Positions 52,198 through 61,429 of a stretch of DNA of 64,000 bases are shown here, one piece after another. The number at the start of each line of letters is the position of its first letter. Position 1 is the first letter of the stretch. Source of the DNA: Deltaproteobacteria bacterium (GTDB lineage: Bacteria; Desulfobacterota; Desulfomonilia; Desulfomonilales; Desulfomonilaceae); NCBI GenBank assembly GCA_016875095.1, contig VGSG01000001.1, forward strand, positions 62,001-126,000, given 5' to 3'. The notes below the pieces were generated by a model, which worked only from the letters and a program-made list of their open reading frames with translations, was not told the DNA's origin and made no database searches. A program made the translations under genes and the position numbers.

Positions 52198-53201
52198 TGA
52201 ACGCAGCTTACCATTTGAAAGACGTAGTTTTTGCTTACAACCGGGAGCCCGCTCTTCGGGTGGAGAGCTTGGTGATCGGTCCCGGCGAGTTGGTGGCGCT
52301 TTACGGCCCCAATGGCTCGGGCAAGACCACGCTGTTACACATGCTAGCCTTTGTTCTGACACCACAAGCGGGAGAAATACTATTTTTCCGGGAACAGGTG
52401 GACAAGAGCAATCTGTTGGCCATGAGGCGACGGATAGGGCTCCTGCCGCAAAATCCATACCTTTTTCACTCATCGGTGATTGCCAACGTTACCTGGGCAT
52501 TGCGGATAAGAGGCGTGGACAGGTCCACGCGTCGTAAACGCGCATTGCAGGCCCTTGAATGGGTGGGGCTCCCGGGCTTTGAACATCGCCATGCTCGCGG
52601 CCTGTCCGGAGGAGAAACCCAGCGCGTGGCGCTTGCCCGGGCCTTGGCCCTGGAACCTGACATTTTGCTCCTCGATGAACCTGCCAGTCACATGGATAGG
52701 TCCAGCATAAGGCTGGTGGAAGAAATCGTGATGCAGTGGAACAGGGCGCTGGGTAAGACTGTTGTTTTTAGCTCTCATGCACGGATTCAGGAGCATGCTT
52801 TGACGCCCCACAGGACTTTGTGCCTGTTGTACGGCAGGATCGTAGGACAAGGCTCCGAGAATATCTTCCCGGGCAGAATAAGCGACAGCGGCATGTCATT
52901 CGAAACGGAGCACATTGCTTTTCGGCTCTCTCGGCCGGTGACCAGTGGGGATTACCTCACTGTGGAACCTTCTCGCATAATGATATCAATCGACATCCCT
53001 ATGCCCAGTGATATGGTGAATGCATGGCGGGGCCGAATCGTGGCCATGTCCGAGGCGGGTGAAGGGATACGGCTGGACGTCGAGGCGGGAGAGCGTTTTA
53101 GTGTGCTGCTCACGCGGGAAGCATATGATCGCGACCGTGCGTTTCTGGGCCAGACCGTTTGGTTGCGAGTTCCAGACGATGCCATCGAGGTGCTCTCCTG
53201 A
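52197..53201 (+). CDS. tupC: Tungstate ABC transporter ATPase with TOBE domain
   Basis: The 334-residue ATPase overlaps the tupB stop by one base (TAATG). It has Walker A YGPNGSGKTT (about 39-48), the Q-loop IGLLPQNPYLF, the signature RGLSGGETQRVALARALAL, Walker B ILLLDEPASHMD, and the H-loop FSSH. After about residue 230 follows a C-terminal TOBE/Mop-like domain (WRGRIVAMSEAGEGIRLDVE), which binds oxyanion and can reduce transport when tungstate is plentiful. The frame is open upstream inside tupB, but that part is not a domain. Confidence 0.92.
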   Translation: MNAAYHLKDVVFAYNREPALRVESLVIGPGELVALYGPNGSGKTTLLHMLAFVLTPQAGEILFFREQVDKSNLLAMRRRIGLLPQNPYLFHSSVIANVTWALRIRGVDRSTRRKRALQALEWVGLPGFEHRHARGLSGGETQRVALARALALEPDILLLDEPASHMDRSSIRLVEEIVMQWNRALGKTVVFSSHARIQEHALTPHRTLCLLYGRIVGQGSENIFPGRISDSGMSFETEHIAFRLSRPVTSGDYLTVEPSRIMISIDIPMPSDMVNAWRGRIVAMSEAGEGIRLDVEAGERFSVLLTREAYDRDRAFLGQTVWLRVPDDAIEVLS

Positions 53202-53269
53202 ATAAGCGCAGCGGACCGCTGGAAAAGCTAAACCTTTTGTGAAGAGTAGCTCCGGAGCCCCTTCCCAGA

Positions 53270-53348
53270 AAATCTCCCTGTATCCCCCTTTAGAAAAGGG
53301 GGAAAGCGCTATATATCCCCCCTTTCCTAAACGCGGGCAGAGGGGATT
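53270..53348. repeat. C-rich inverted repeat, second copy of the dispersed element
   Basis: It begins AAATCTCCCTGTATCCCCC with TTTAGAAAAGGGGGA and closes with CAGAGGGGATT. CCCCCTT and AAGGGGG form an internal hairpin. It shares its core with 45457-45573 in inverted orientation. It lies between tupC and tRNA-Leu, in non-coding DNA, as expected of a dispersed element. Confidence 0.6.
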
Positions 53349-53393
53349 GTCCCTCGGATAACTGAAGGGTTACCGTGGAACCGTTTTCCGGGG

Positions 53394-53422
53394 TTGACGC
53401 CCAAACAAGTTGTATATAGACT
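53394..53422 (+). promoter_or_regulatory. tRNA-Leu promoter
   Basis: TTGACG (53394-53399) is followed after 17 nt by TAGACT (53417-53422). Transcription would start near 53429, two bases before the tRNA gene. Confidence 0.65.
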
Positions 53423-53430
53423 ATAAAAAG

Positions 53431-53518
53431 GCCGAAGTGGTGGAATTTGGTAGACACACCATCTTGAGGGGGTGGCGGGCGAAAGCTCGTGCCGGTTCGA
53501 GTCCGGCCTTCGGCACCA
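53431..53518 (+). tRNA. tRNA-Leu (anticodon GAG)
   Basis: Acceptor GCCGAAG (53431-53437) pairs with CTTCGGC (53508-53514). The discriminator is A and CCA is encoded (53516-53518). The anticodon stem CCATC/GGTGG encloses TTGAGGG with GAG at 53466-53468, and a long variable arm (GCGGGCGAAAGCTCGT) marks a class II tRNA. GAG reads the CUU/CUC leucine codons. Confidence 0.95.
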
Positions 53519-53630
53519 CGTTTTTCTTCACGCAGCCCGGCCCCGGAGTCGGGCTGTCGTGTTTTTCACGCCGGCTCCGAAGCTGCTTAAATAAGGCGGC
53601 GGGAACTCGAACGCACGCACGGTGGCGATC

Positions 53631-54410
53631 ATGGGAAAGACCATAAGGCTGCTCAGTTGGAATGTGAACGGTATTCGCGCGGTGTACAATAAGGGTTTCT
53701 TGGACTGGCTGCGAGCCGAATCGCCTGAAATCCTTTGTCTCCAGGAGACAAAGGCCCAGCCGGATCAACTCCCCGGTCCACTTGTCCAACCCGAAGGCTA
53801 CCGAACCTACTGGCGGTCTGCGAACCGAAAGGGTTACAGTGGAGTTGCCGTGTTCACCCGGGAGCAGCCTGTCAACGTGGAAACGAGCATGGGAGAGGCT
53901 CGGTTCGATGAGGAAGGACGCTTCCTGAAGCTTGAATACAAGGATTTCACACTCTTTAACGTATACTTCCCTAATGGGAAGAAAGACCAGGATCGCCTCG
54001 ATTTCAAGATGGAGTTTTATGATGCGTTTCTGAAGTATTTGGAGAGGGAGCGGAAAAAGCAGAATCGCTTGATATTTTGCGGTGATGTGAACACAGCGCA
54101 CAACGAGATCGATCTGGCTCGACCCAAAGAGAATGAGAAGGTATCGGGCTTCCTCAGGATAGAAAGGGACTGGATCGAGGAAGTAGTTTCTCGAGGTTAC
54201 GTGGACACGTTCCGACACGCGCATGGAGACGAAGCGCAATACTCTTGGTGGGACCTGAAGAGCCGAGCCCGTGAGCGGAACGTGGGCTGGAGAATCGACT
54301 ACGTGTTTGTGACCAAGGAAATGCTATTGTCCGTGAAAAGCGCCTTTATCATGACCGATGTCATGGGCTCGGATCATTGCCCCGTAGGGATCGAATTTGA
54401 GACACAATAA
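53631..54410 (+). CDS. xth: Exodeoxyribonuclease III (AP endonuclease)
   Basis: The 259-residue protein repairs abasic sites. It has the motifs LLSWNVNGIRAV, CLQETKAQP (metal-binding Glu), VYFPNG, FCGDVNTAHNEIDL (catalytic Asp-Asn), YSWWDLKSRARERNVGWRID, and SDHCPV (catalytic His). The start ATG at 53631 follows a weak GGTGG; the GTG at 53622 is also in frame. Length and order are normal. It follows tRNA-Leu and is convergent with hfq. Confidence 0.96.
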   Translation: MGKTIRLLSWNVNGIRAVYNKGFLDWLRAESPEILCLQETKAQPDQLPGPLVQPEGYRTYWRSANRKGYSGVAVFTREQPVNVETSMGEARFDEEGRFLKLEYKDFTLFNVYFPNGKKDQDRLDFKMEFYDAFLKYLERERKKQNRLIFCGDVNTAHNEIDLARPKENEKVSGFLRIERDWIEEVVSRGYVDTFRHAHGDEAQYSWWDLKSRARERNVGWRIDYVFVTKEMLLSVKSAFIMTDVMGSDHCPVGIEFETQ

Positions 54411-54513
54411 TGCGCGGACGCGACCACGAGCCAACAGTCCCAAACGCACGCCGTTTATTTCGAGAATCTGTTTCTTTCTCTTGATACCCTGACGACGGCC
54501 GCGCGGCGACGAA

Positions 54514-54747
54514 TCAACTAATCCCCGGAACCTTAATGCCTCGTTCCGCCGGCCGTATCATGATTAGAGCGTGCTTATACACGAGGCTTACTTCTTCGTC
54601 GCTCTCAAGTATGATGCAGAAGCTATCAAAGCTGCGCACATAACCCTTGATCGTTTCGCCTGCCAACAGCAGCGCTTCCACCTCAATTCTGGCTTTCCGG
54701 ACCTGATTGAGGAACTGATCCTGAATATTAAAATGTGTTTTCGGCAT
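54514..54747 (-). CDS. hfq: RNA chaperone Hfq
   Basis: The 77-residue protein (ATG at 54747, AGGGG upstream) has the Sm1 segment NIQDQFLNQVRKARIEVEA and LLAGETIKGYVRSFDSFCII, and the Sm2 motif with VYKHALIMI (the usual YKHA-S). Hfq hexamers pair small RNAs with mRNAs. It lies 94 nt after miaA on the same strand, the classic miaA-hfq arrangement. Confidence 0.95.
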   Translation of the reverse strand: MPKTHFNIQDQFLNQVRKARIEVEALLLAGETIKGYVRSFDSFCIILESDEEVSLVYKHALIMIRPAERGIKVPGIS

Positions 54748-54841
54748 TTTCCGCACCCCTGTACACTAGACTGCACCTCTTTTTCGCCGACTCCGGAAGG
54801 ATTCGGGAGCCGGGTCAGAGGGAAAAATCTCGGAACGACCG

Positions 54842-55768
54842 TCAACGTCCGAGAAAATGATGAACCATCAATTCAATCCCCTCCGGATAGCGGGGATCAC
54901 ACCAGCAAGCCTCGGGTTCGGAACGAAACCACGTGAGTTGCCGCTTGGCATAGTGACGAGTATCTCGCTTCATGAGACGGATCGCCTCGTTACGGTCCAT
55001 CTCGCCGGAAAGGATCATCCCGGCGTGGCGATAACCCAGAGACTGTAAGGGCTTAAGATCCCTAGAATACCCCCGACTGTAAAGGTTACTTACTTCCTCA
55101 ATTAGCCCCTCTTTTATCATACTGTCAACTCGTTTATCAATCCGTTCGTACAAAACCTTCCTATCAATAGAAAGACAGATCAAGAGATAAGCATACGGAG
55201 ATCCCCGGAAACCGTGATTAGCCTGAAATTCCGATATCTTCTCGCCGGTTAGCGCCATCACTTCCAGCGCTCGCACGATGCGAGGAAGGTTCTCGCGGCT
55301 TATGCTCCGGGCAGCATCGGGATCTTTGGCAACGAGCCTTTCGTATAAGGTCCCCGGGCCTAACCGCTCTTCCTCCGCCTTCAGGCGAGCCCTTATATCG
55401 GCAGACGGCCCCGGAGCGTCTACAAGCCCGTGCAGCAAAGTCCTGATGTACAAACCCGTGCCGCCCACCACAAAAGGGGCCCTGTCCCTCGAAAGGATGT
55501 CGTCCACACATCGACGCGCCTCTCGGAGGTAATCGCCCGCGGAGAAGTCTTCATCTGGATCTCTGATATCGATCATGTGATGCGGTACGCGAAAGCGCTC
55601 TTCGGGCGAAGGCTTGGCAGATCCGACGTCCATGTGTCGATATACTTGGATGGAGTCCCCGGAAACGATCTCTCCGTTGAACTTCTCCGCCAGGCGCAGG
55701 CCAAGCGCCGTTTTTCCGGACGCAGTCGGCCCGGCGACCACCACTATTCTTGGTTTATCGCCACTCAT
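54842..55768 (-). CDS. miaA: tRNA dimethylallyltransferase
   Basis: MiaA adds dimethylallyl to A37 of tRNAs reading UNN codons. The 308-residue protein has VVAGPTASGKTALG (P-loop), the block IVSGDSIQVYRHMDVGSAKP, HHMIDIRDPDEDFSAGDY, FVVGGTGLYIRTLLHGL, and RDTRHYAKRQLTWFR. The length is normal. It is followed by hfq on the minus strand. Confidence 0.97.
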   Translation of the reverse strand: MSGDKPRIVVVAGPTASGKTALGLRLAEKFNGEIVSGDSIQVYRHMDVGSAKPSPEERFRVPHHMIDIRDPDEDFSAGDYLREARRCVDDILSRDRAPFVVGGTGLYIRTLLHGLVDAPGPSADIRARLKAEEERLGPGTLYERLVAKDPDAARSISRENLPRIVRALEVMALTGEKISEFQANHGFRGSPYAYLLICLSIDRKVLYERIDKRVDSMIKEGLIEEVSNLYSRGYSRDLKPLQSLGYRHAGMILSGEMDRNEAIRLMKRDTRHYAKRQLTWFRSEPEACWCDPRYPEGIELMVHHFLGR

Positions 55769-56162
55769 GAATCACACAAATGTCTCGCACAATTACCGGG
55801 CGATGGCCCTGTGCAGTCCGATGCCAGAGGTCCTACTCCGCATAGGACCATACTATGGTGATCGATCCCGGCTGACAAGCGGGCTGAAGATCGAGTGGCC
55901 GGTTACCGTGCCCAGCCTGATCCAGCGGGCCGACGCGGCTCGAACCGCATTGCCCGCGCGAAGGACGCGGTGTCACCACTTGCCACGAAGCTGGGTCCCT
56001 GCTTCCTCAGGAAAGACGGATTAGGGTCCACCCGGATCGGAGAAAAAGTTTGGCAATGGAGTATAACAAGGCGCAAACTTGCGGAGCGCAGCGGAGCGGT
56101 TTGCCAAAAGAATGAAGTCTTTTGGGAAGGGTTTCCCCGGAACTTCTTCCCTGAAGAGCAAT
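55769..56162. other. Intergenic region between miaA and the hydrolase gene
   Basis: Both neighbours are on the minus strand. I find no coding sequence here. A 7-bp stem, GGTCCTA (55829-55835) with TAGGACC (55843-55849), could belong to the miaA leader. Near 56103-56150 lie T- and A-rich mirrored runs (GTTTGCCAAAAG, CTTTTGGGAAGGG) that may terminate the hydrolase transcript, though no clean T run is present. Confidence 0.4.
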
Positions 56163-57044
56163 TCACCACGAACCGTGGAGGCCGAGTATTTTGAGGGTCC
56201 AGTCTTTGAGGATCTTGACGCAGCGCTCATCGAGACGGAGTCGATGTTCGCCGTGCGGGACGATGCGGAGTTCCGCCACCCCCGCCGGCGCGTGCTCTTT
56301 AAGTTCGGGTGCGTGGTCCACGGGAACCAGATCATCTGCATCGCCGTGAACGATCAGCGCGTATTGCCCCTGGAACTGAGCGATCCAGCGCCGGGGCTCG
56401 ATTTGCGCAAATCCGTCCATCCATTTGCCGATGTCCGCAGGAAAGCCGGGGTCACGGATGATGCCCCTTTCTTGAAAGTCCTCAATGATCTCGACCGGCT
56501 CCTTCTCGAATATGTCGAAGGTGGCCGGAGTTCCGACCACAGCGAGTCCATAGATGCGGGATGTGTCGGCGGCCACGTTGATCGCGGCCGCCCCACCTCC
56601 GCTGAATCCGATAACGATCAAGCGGGAGGGATCCACGTGCGGCATGTCCAGCGTGTGGCGCACCACAGCATCCAGATCTCGGGTCCATCCCATCATGTCA
56701 AAGTTGCCGCCCGAATCCCCGCACCCTCTGAAGTTGAAAATGATTGCCGCCATGCCGAGCGAGGTAAATTCGGTCGCGAGACCCTCGTACCCGGGGTCGT
56801 TCACGGGCCTGGCCGCGCCGCTGCCCGGAATTCCGTGGCATATGATGAGCGTGGGGTAAAGGCGAGCAGGGTGGGCTACGGGAAAATGCGCGGATCCCCG
56901 GATCGGAATGTGGTCAACGGTGATCTCAAACGGCCTCACTGCGCGTTGTTCGGGCGGGTCGATCGCCGTTGAGCCGACGGTCCTTTCCATGCGCAGCGCG
57001 TCGAGCAGCTTCTCAAACCAAATGCGTATAAGGTTCCACTCCAT
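56163..57044 (-). CDS. Alpha/beta hydrolase
   Basis: The 293-residue protein has the alpha/beta-hydrolase features: oxyanion loop ICHGIPGSG, FNFRGCGDSGG, the nucleophile elbow IGFSGGGAA (Ser near 145), the acid in IVHGDADDLVPV, and a late His in PHGEHRL. It is soluble and lacks a signal. The substrate is unknown; family members are peptidases or esterases. It follows the zinc-ribbon gene by 3 nt, so the two are co-transcribed. Confidence 0.88.
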   Translation of the reverse strand: MEWNLIRIWFEKLLDALRMERTVGSTAIDPPEQRAVRPFEITVDHIPIRGSAHFPVAHPARLYPTLIICHGIPGSGAARPVNDPGYEGLATEFTSLGMAAIIFNFRGCGDSGGNFDMMGWTRDLDAVVRHTLDMPHVDPSRLIVIGFSGGGAAAINVAADTSRIYGLAVVGTPATFDIFEKEPVEIIEDFQERGIIRDPGFPADIGKWMDGFAQIEPRRWIAQFQGQYALIVHGDADDLVPVDHAPELKEHAPAGVAELRIVPHGEHRLRLDERCVKILKDWTLKILGLHGSW

Positions 57045-57047
57045 GTA

Positions 57048-58016
57048 TCAGCAGGAGGGGAAGGATCTGCCGCAATTATAACAGCAGAGCGCCTTTTCCC
57101 TGGCCAGAAGCAACATAAAAACGGCAATGGCCATAAAGATGCAACCGAGCAATAATGACATCCCCGTGAAGTATATGACGAAGAGACGCGTGGCCGAGTA
57201 CGCTTTGAAGAGGGTGACCCCCCACGCTCCCGCAAACCCCATCATCAACATCAGAACGGACAGGGCGAGAGCGAGAAGGCTACCGCTTCGATCATACACA
57301 CGACGGAGTTCCGGGTAGAGCCTCTCCTTACAGTTATCGCATACCGCAACCTCTTCCCCCCGCTCGTGGCCCGATCCCGCCGAATATTGGAGCGGTATGC
57401 CCGGAATCACTTCCTCCCGGTCGAACTCCGATCCGGGCTGTGCCGCAGGGAACTCGGGCGCGTCCCCAATGCCTTCCACCTGGTGGACCCTAGCAGGTCG
57501 GGTCTCTTGCCCGTCTGTCGGTTTCTCACGCAGCGGAATCTCAGGGGACCGGCCAAATGCCGAAACGATCTCTGAGTCATCCACCCCAACAAGTCCGCGG
57601 CCGGCCGTAATCGCGCCGTGATGAGATTCCCCGTGTTGTCGTCTCCCATCGGTGACAGCGTATTGAAATGGCGGAAGATCCTCCATGAAGTCTTTTATCG
57701 AAAGGCCGCATCGCGGACATTGATCGAACGGGCCTGAATCAGTGTAGGCGCACGATGGGCACACGAATTCCGTGGGTTCAGCCGAATCGGCCTCGATCTG
57801 CGCCCTGGCCGCTTGGGATGCTTGGCGCGCCGACCATTCCTCTTGCTCTAGGATCTCTCGCTCGATCAGCAGCGTGTAGAACCTGTCCAGACCGGCGGAA
57901 GTAAGGTTGTATTTGGCCATGAGGTCCGCATCACTCGCGCCGCCGCGGAAGTCTTCGAGGAAATCCCTTACCCGAATGGTTCGTTTTTCCTGAGTGCTCT
58001 GCACCGTGTTCATCAT
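57048..58016 (-). CDS. Zinc-ribbon membrane protein with N-terminal helical domain
   Basis: The 322-residue protein has three parts. An N-terminal helical domain (IRVRDFLEDFRGGASDADLM, KYNLTSAGLDRFYTLLIERE) is of a type I have seen in deltaproteobacterial multi-domain proteins; its function is unclear. Then comes a zinc ribbon, FVCPSCAYTDSGPFDQCPRCG (Cys pairs CxxC and CxxC), a low-complexity middle, another CDNCKE, two membrane segments (about 240-265 and 275-300), and a final CCYNCGRSFPSC. It may sense or bind metal at the membrane. ATG at 58016 or 58013, GAGGTG upstream. Confidence 0.7.
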   Translation of the reverse strand: MMNTVQSTQEKRTIRVRDFLEDFRGGASDADLMAKYNLTSAGLDRFYTLLIEREILEQEEWSARQASQAARAQIEADSAEPTEFVCPSCAYTDSGPFDQCPRCGLSIKDFMEDLPPFQYAVTDGRRQHGESHHGAITAGRGLVGVDDSEIVSAFGRSPEIPLREKPTDGQETRPARVHQVEGIGDAPEFPAAQPGSEFDREEVIPGIPLQYSAGSGHERGEEVAVCDNCKERLYPELRRVYDRSGSLLALALSVLMLMMGFAGAWGVTLFKAYSATRLFVIYFTGMSLLLGCIFMAIAVFMLLLAREKALCCYNCGRSFPSC

Positions 58017-58179
58017 GGTCACCTCATACGAGCGCTGCACTCCCTTGTATCAGAAAGAACTGAAAAAATCCAGTTAAATATATAGTTACACAATTTTTCG
58101 AGAAACGACATGAAGAACGGAGTCTTCCCGGAAACTACTCCAAGAATACCTGGCTACGAGGCTTTTCCGAGGCGTTTTT

Positions 58180-58842
58180 CTACGGTCGTGCGCCTTTGTG
58201 GCGATGGATCCGGCCGGTGACCATGTAGATAACGTCTTCGGCGATGTTGGTGGCGTGGTCCGCAATGCGTTCCAGGTGGCGGGAAACAATGAGAAGGTGC
58301 ACCAGCGGCTCAAGATTCTCAGGATCGCGTCGTGCTTTGTCCAGGAACTGTTCTTGCATCATGCTCTTCATCATGTCCACGTCGTCGTCTTCCGCGCAGA
58401 TGTCGTAAGCCAAGTCCGCGTTCATGTTGACCAGCGAGTCGAGGCTCTTCTGGAGCATTTCCTGGACCTTCTCGCACATGGTAAAGAAATCGAAAGGCAT
58501 CTGAACGGCGGAAGCCTCTCCGAGCAGCTTGGCCCGCTCCGCCACATTGACGGCAAGGTCGCCGATGCGCTCCAGATCGTTGTTCATCTTGACGATCGCG
58601 ATGATGTACCGGAGCTGATCGGCCACCGGTTGATGAAGCGCGAGGATTTTCAGTCCTTCTTCTTCGATGTCCACCTCTTGACGATCGATTTCGATGTCAC
58701 CTTCAATGACCTGATCCGCGAGTCCCATGTCCCGGCATTCGATTGCCTTGACCGCCATGCGCAGGCGTTCCTCAACCAAGGCCCCCAAGCTGATGATACC
58801 GGACGTTAGGCCGTCGATATCTCTCTGCAGTCTCATACGCAT
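58180..58842 (-). CDS. phoU: Phosphate-signalling regulator PhoU
   Basis: The 220-residue protein is two PhoU three-helix bundles. Each has the E/D-x3-D metal motif: VIEGDIEIDRQEVDIEEEGL with MNNDLERIGDLAVNVAERA, and DDDVDMMKSMM with SRHLERIADHATNIAEDVIY. PhoU represses the PhoR-PhoB response together with the Pst transporter. It overlaps no neighbour when begun at the ATG at 58842, 20 nt after the phoR stop. The pst genes are absent from the window. Confidence 0.94.
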   Translation of the reverse strand: MRMRLQRDIDGLTSGIISLGALVEERLRMAVKAIECRDMGLADQVIEGDIEIDRQEVDIEEEGLKILALHQPVADQLRYIIAIVKMNNDLERIGDLAVNVAERAKLLGEASAVQMPFDFFTMCEKVQEMLQKSLDSLVNMNADLAYDICAEDDDVDMMKSMMQEQFLDKARRDPENLEPLVHLLIVSRHLERIADHATNIAEDVIYMVTGRIHRHKGARP

Positions 58843-58861
58843 ACGAGCCAACTCTCTCTCT

Positions 58862-60634
58862 TCAGGCCGGCAAATGGATGATGAACGCGCTCCCTTCACC
58901 GTGGGAACTCTGCACGCTCACCCTGCCGCCGTGGGCGTTTGCGATGTGCTTGACAATGGCGAGCCCCAGGCCGGCGCCTCCTTCTTTGCTGCTCCTCGAT
59001 TTGTCTACTCGATAGAAGCGCTCGAAAATGCGATCCAGATGCTCCCGTGCGATGCCGCAGCCATGATCGATGACCCGTATCAGGACATCTCCGCCGATCA
59101 ATTCCGCTTCCAGGATGACGGTTTCTCCAGGGTCCGAGAACTTGATAGCGTTGTCAACCAAGTTCGCTGCGGCTTGTTCCAGGAGGGTGGAATTGATCGT
59201 GGCCTTTAGATGTTCCGGACAGGCGAGCGAGAGCGTGATCTCCTTCTCGGAGGCTTTCCCGCCGCACGTCTTAATCGCCGCGATGAGCGCATCTTTGACA
59301 GAGGCTTCCTTAAGCGCGATCCCTCCCTTTTCCCGCTCCTGTTCGATCCGGGAAAGACTCAGCAAGTCCTCAATGATCATGCTGAGGCGGTTGGTGTGCT
59401 TGATCATAATGTCGAGGAAGCGCTCCGCATTCTCCGGATCGTGAATGGCGCCTTCTTTAAGCGTTTCCAAGAAACCCTGGATTGAGGTGATGGGCGTTCG
59501 CAGTTCGTGAGAGACATTGGCCACAAAATCACGTCGCATTTTCTCAAGATTCTTCATTCGCGTGATATCGTTGAGCACAACGAGGACACCGATTCTGTCG
59601 CCTCCTGAATCGTTCAAGGGCGTCCCGTGCGCCTGAAGATGCCGATCTGGAGCGCCGAGAACTACGATTTCAGCCTCCACCTGTTCAGCCGCGGCCAGGG
59701 CCTTGTTAACGAACCGTTTGAGTTCGGTGGTCCGAATGGCCTCCCCGACCGGGCGTCCCCGCGCCAGCTCCCCTTTTATCCCGAAGAGCTCTTCCGCAGC
59801 CCTGTTTATTCGGATAATCCGCGCTTCGTTGTCGAGCGCCAGGACGGCCTCAACCATATCCGACAGCACAGCCTCCAGTTCATTTCGTTGATTGGCGATG
59901 GTTTGCACGCGCTCATCCAATTGAGCGGCCATAATGTTCATGGCCTCCGCCAGGCCGTCGATTTCCTCGGACGCGTCAGTCCTCAGACGGTATTTCAAAT
60001 CCCCGCGAGCATACTTCTCCGCCCCGGTTTTCAGCTCCAGAAGCGGCTTATTGACCAGACGAGCCACATAGAAACCGAACCCCGCCCCGAGAATAACGAT
60101 TACCACTGCGCCCAGACCCATAGCGAAAGCAACCGATCCGGAGCGCTCCATCACTTCCTCAACCCGTTTGCCCATACGGACCGCGGCGGTAACGGCGCCG
60201 CTCTGTTCCACCGGAACCGCCACGAAGAGCAAGTCCGAGTTCATAGTGAAACTGTGCCGCCGGACAATTCCCACCCGCGCGTGAAGGGCCTCTTTGATCT
60301 CGGGGCGCAGGGCAAAAGTTTCCAGACGTGTTGGATCGAAGTCAGAGTCACCCACCACTCGTCCGTTAGCCAGCGCCACAGTGACACGCGTGGAAATGCT
60401 CGCGCCGATTTGTTTGCAGAGGGTATCGATTTCCTGGAAGGCTTGAGAGGTGAGCTTATCCGCAATGAGCAGACGGAAGAGGACAGCTTCCGCTTGCAGC
60501 GCGCGAGCGGAGTTGTCGAGAGTCATTTGTCTCGCCGCATCTGCGGCATACCAGCCTATGGCGCCCAGTGAAAGCGTGATGATAAGCAGATAGGAAGGAT
60601 AGAGCTGCCACAGCAGCCTTCGCCGTCGCCGCAT
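58862..60634 (-). CDS. phoR: Phosphate-regulon sensor histidine kinase PhoR
   Basis: The 590-residue kinase starts with arginine-rich MRRRRR, a first helix (about 10-30), a periplasmic part (about 32-160), and a second helix (about 160-185). A HAMP domain, a PAS domain (about 255-340), and HisKA with the phospho-His in ANVSHELRTPITSIQGF follow. HATPase_c has NLVDNAIKFSD, DHGCGIAREH and GGAGLGLAIVKHIA. It shares an ATGA overlap with phoB. The sizeable periplasmic part is larger than in E. coli PhoR. Confidence 0.93.
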   Translation of the reverse strand: MRRRRRLLWQLYPSYLLIITLSLGAIGWYAADAARQMTLDNSARALQAEAVLFRLLIADKLTSQAFQEIDTLCKQIGASISTRVTVALANGRVVGDSDFDPTRLETFALRPEIKEALHARVGIVRRHSFTMNSDLLFVAVPVEQSGAVTAAVRMGKRVEEVMERSGSVAFAMGLGAVVIVILGAGFGFYVARLVNKPLLELKTGAEKYARGDLKYRLRTDASEEIDGLAEAMNIMAAQLDERVQTIANQRNELEAVLSDMVEAVLALDNEARIIRINRAAEELFGIKGELARGRPVGEAIRTTELKRFVNKALAAAEQVEAEIVVLGAPDRHLQAHGTPLNDSGGDRIGVLVVLNDITRMKNLEKMRRDFVANVSHELRTPITSIQGFLETLKEGAIHDPENAERFLDIMIKHTNRLSMIIEDLLSLSRIEQEREKGGIALKEASVKDALIAAIKTCGGKASEKEITLSLACPEHLKATINSTLLEQAAANLVDNAIKFSDPGETVILEAELIGGDVLIRVIDHGCGIAREHLDRIFERFYRVDKSRSSKEGGAGLGLAIVKHIANAHGGRVSVQSSHGEGSAFIIHLPA

Positions 60635-61335
60635 CAGATGCTTTCGCCTTCCTCACGGAACCGGTATCCCACACCCCTCACGGTCTCGATATAATCCCCC
60701 GCAGCCCCCAGCTTCCGGCGGAGACCCACCACCTGCACGTCGACCGATCGCTCGGTGACGGGATAGCCATGCCCTTTGACGGCCCGTATGATCTGATCCC
60801 GGCTGAAGACCCATCCCGGCCTCCGGGCAAGAAAGTAAAGAATACGAAACTCCGTCGCGGTGAGCAACATGGGTCTGTCTTCGACCAACACCTCATGTCG
60901 CGATGGATCTATGACGATTCCATGAATTCGGACTACGGTCTGATCCTCCAGCTCTTCCGTTCTCCGCCGACGCAGGACGACCTTGACCCGCGCCAAGAGC
61001 ACCCGGGGGCTGAACGGCTTGGTTATGTAATCGTCTGCGCCTAACTCCAGGCCGGTCACGATGTCCGCATCCTCGCCCTTTGCCGTTATCATCACAATGG
61101 GAATTCTGTTCGTATCGGGATGACTCTTAAGATTGCGGCACACATCCAGTCCGTCCATTCCCGGCAGCATCAGATCGAGCAAGACCAAATCGGGCCGATC
61201 GGCCTTGGCGCTCCAAAGGCCTTTTTCGCCCGTGGCCGCGCAGGTCACCTGGTAACCCTCTTTGGTCAAGTTGTATCTTACCAGTTCCAAAATGTCTTCC
61301 TCATCGTCCACGACGAGGATCTTCTCTTTTGCCAT
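60634..61335 (-). CDS. phoB: Phosphate-regulon response regulator PhoB (OmpR family)
   Basis: The 233-residue regulator has a receiver domain with the acidic pair in VVDDEED, phospho-acceptor Asp in LLDLMLPGMDG (near 54), the conserved Lys in TKPFSP, and a winged-helix C-terminal domain (FRILYFLARRPGWVFSRDQI). Its tail RSVDVQVVGLRRKLG is of OmpR/PhoB type. phoR and phoU follow on the same strand, which supports PhoB over other OmpR-type regulators. Upstream TTGAAG and AATATA may be its promoter; I see no clear Pho box. Confidence 0.93.
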   Translation of the reverse strand: MAKEKILVVDDEEDILELVRYNLTKEGYQVTCAATGEKGLWSAKADRPDLVLLDLMLPGMDGLDVCRNLKSHPDTNRIPIVMITAKGEDADIVTGLELGADDYITKPFSPRVLLARVKVVLRRRRTEELEDQTVVRIHGIVIDPSRHEVLVEDRPMLLTATEFRILYFLARRPGWVFSRDQIIRAVKGHGYPVTERSVDVQVVGLRRKLGAAGDYIETVRGVGYRFREEGESI

Positions 61336-61429
61336 GACCTTTCTCGCAGAACGACAGAGATCTATTTCCCCATATATTCACCCCGGCTTTAATGGTACTT
61401 CAATAATTTTACATTAGCTTTTCGCTGCC

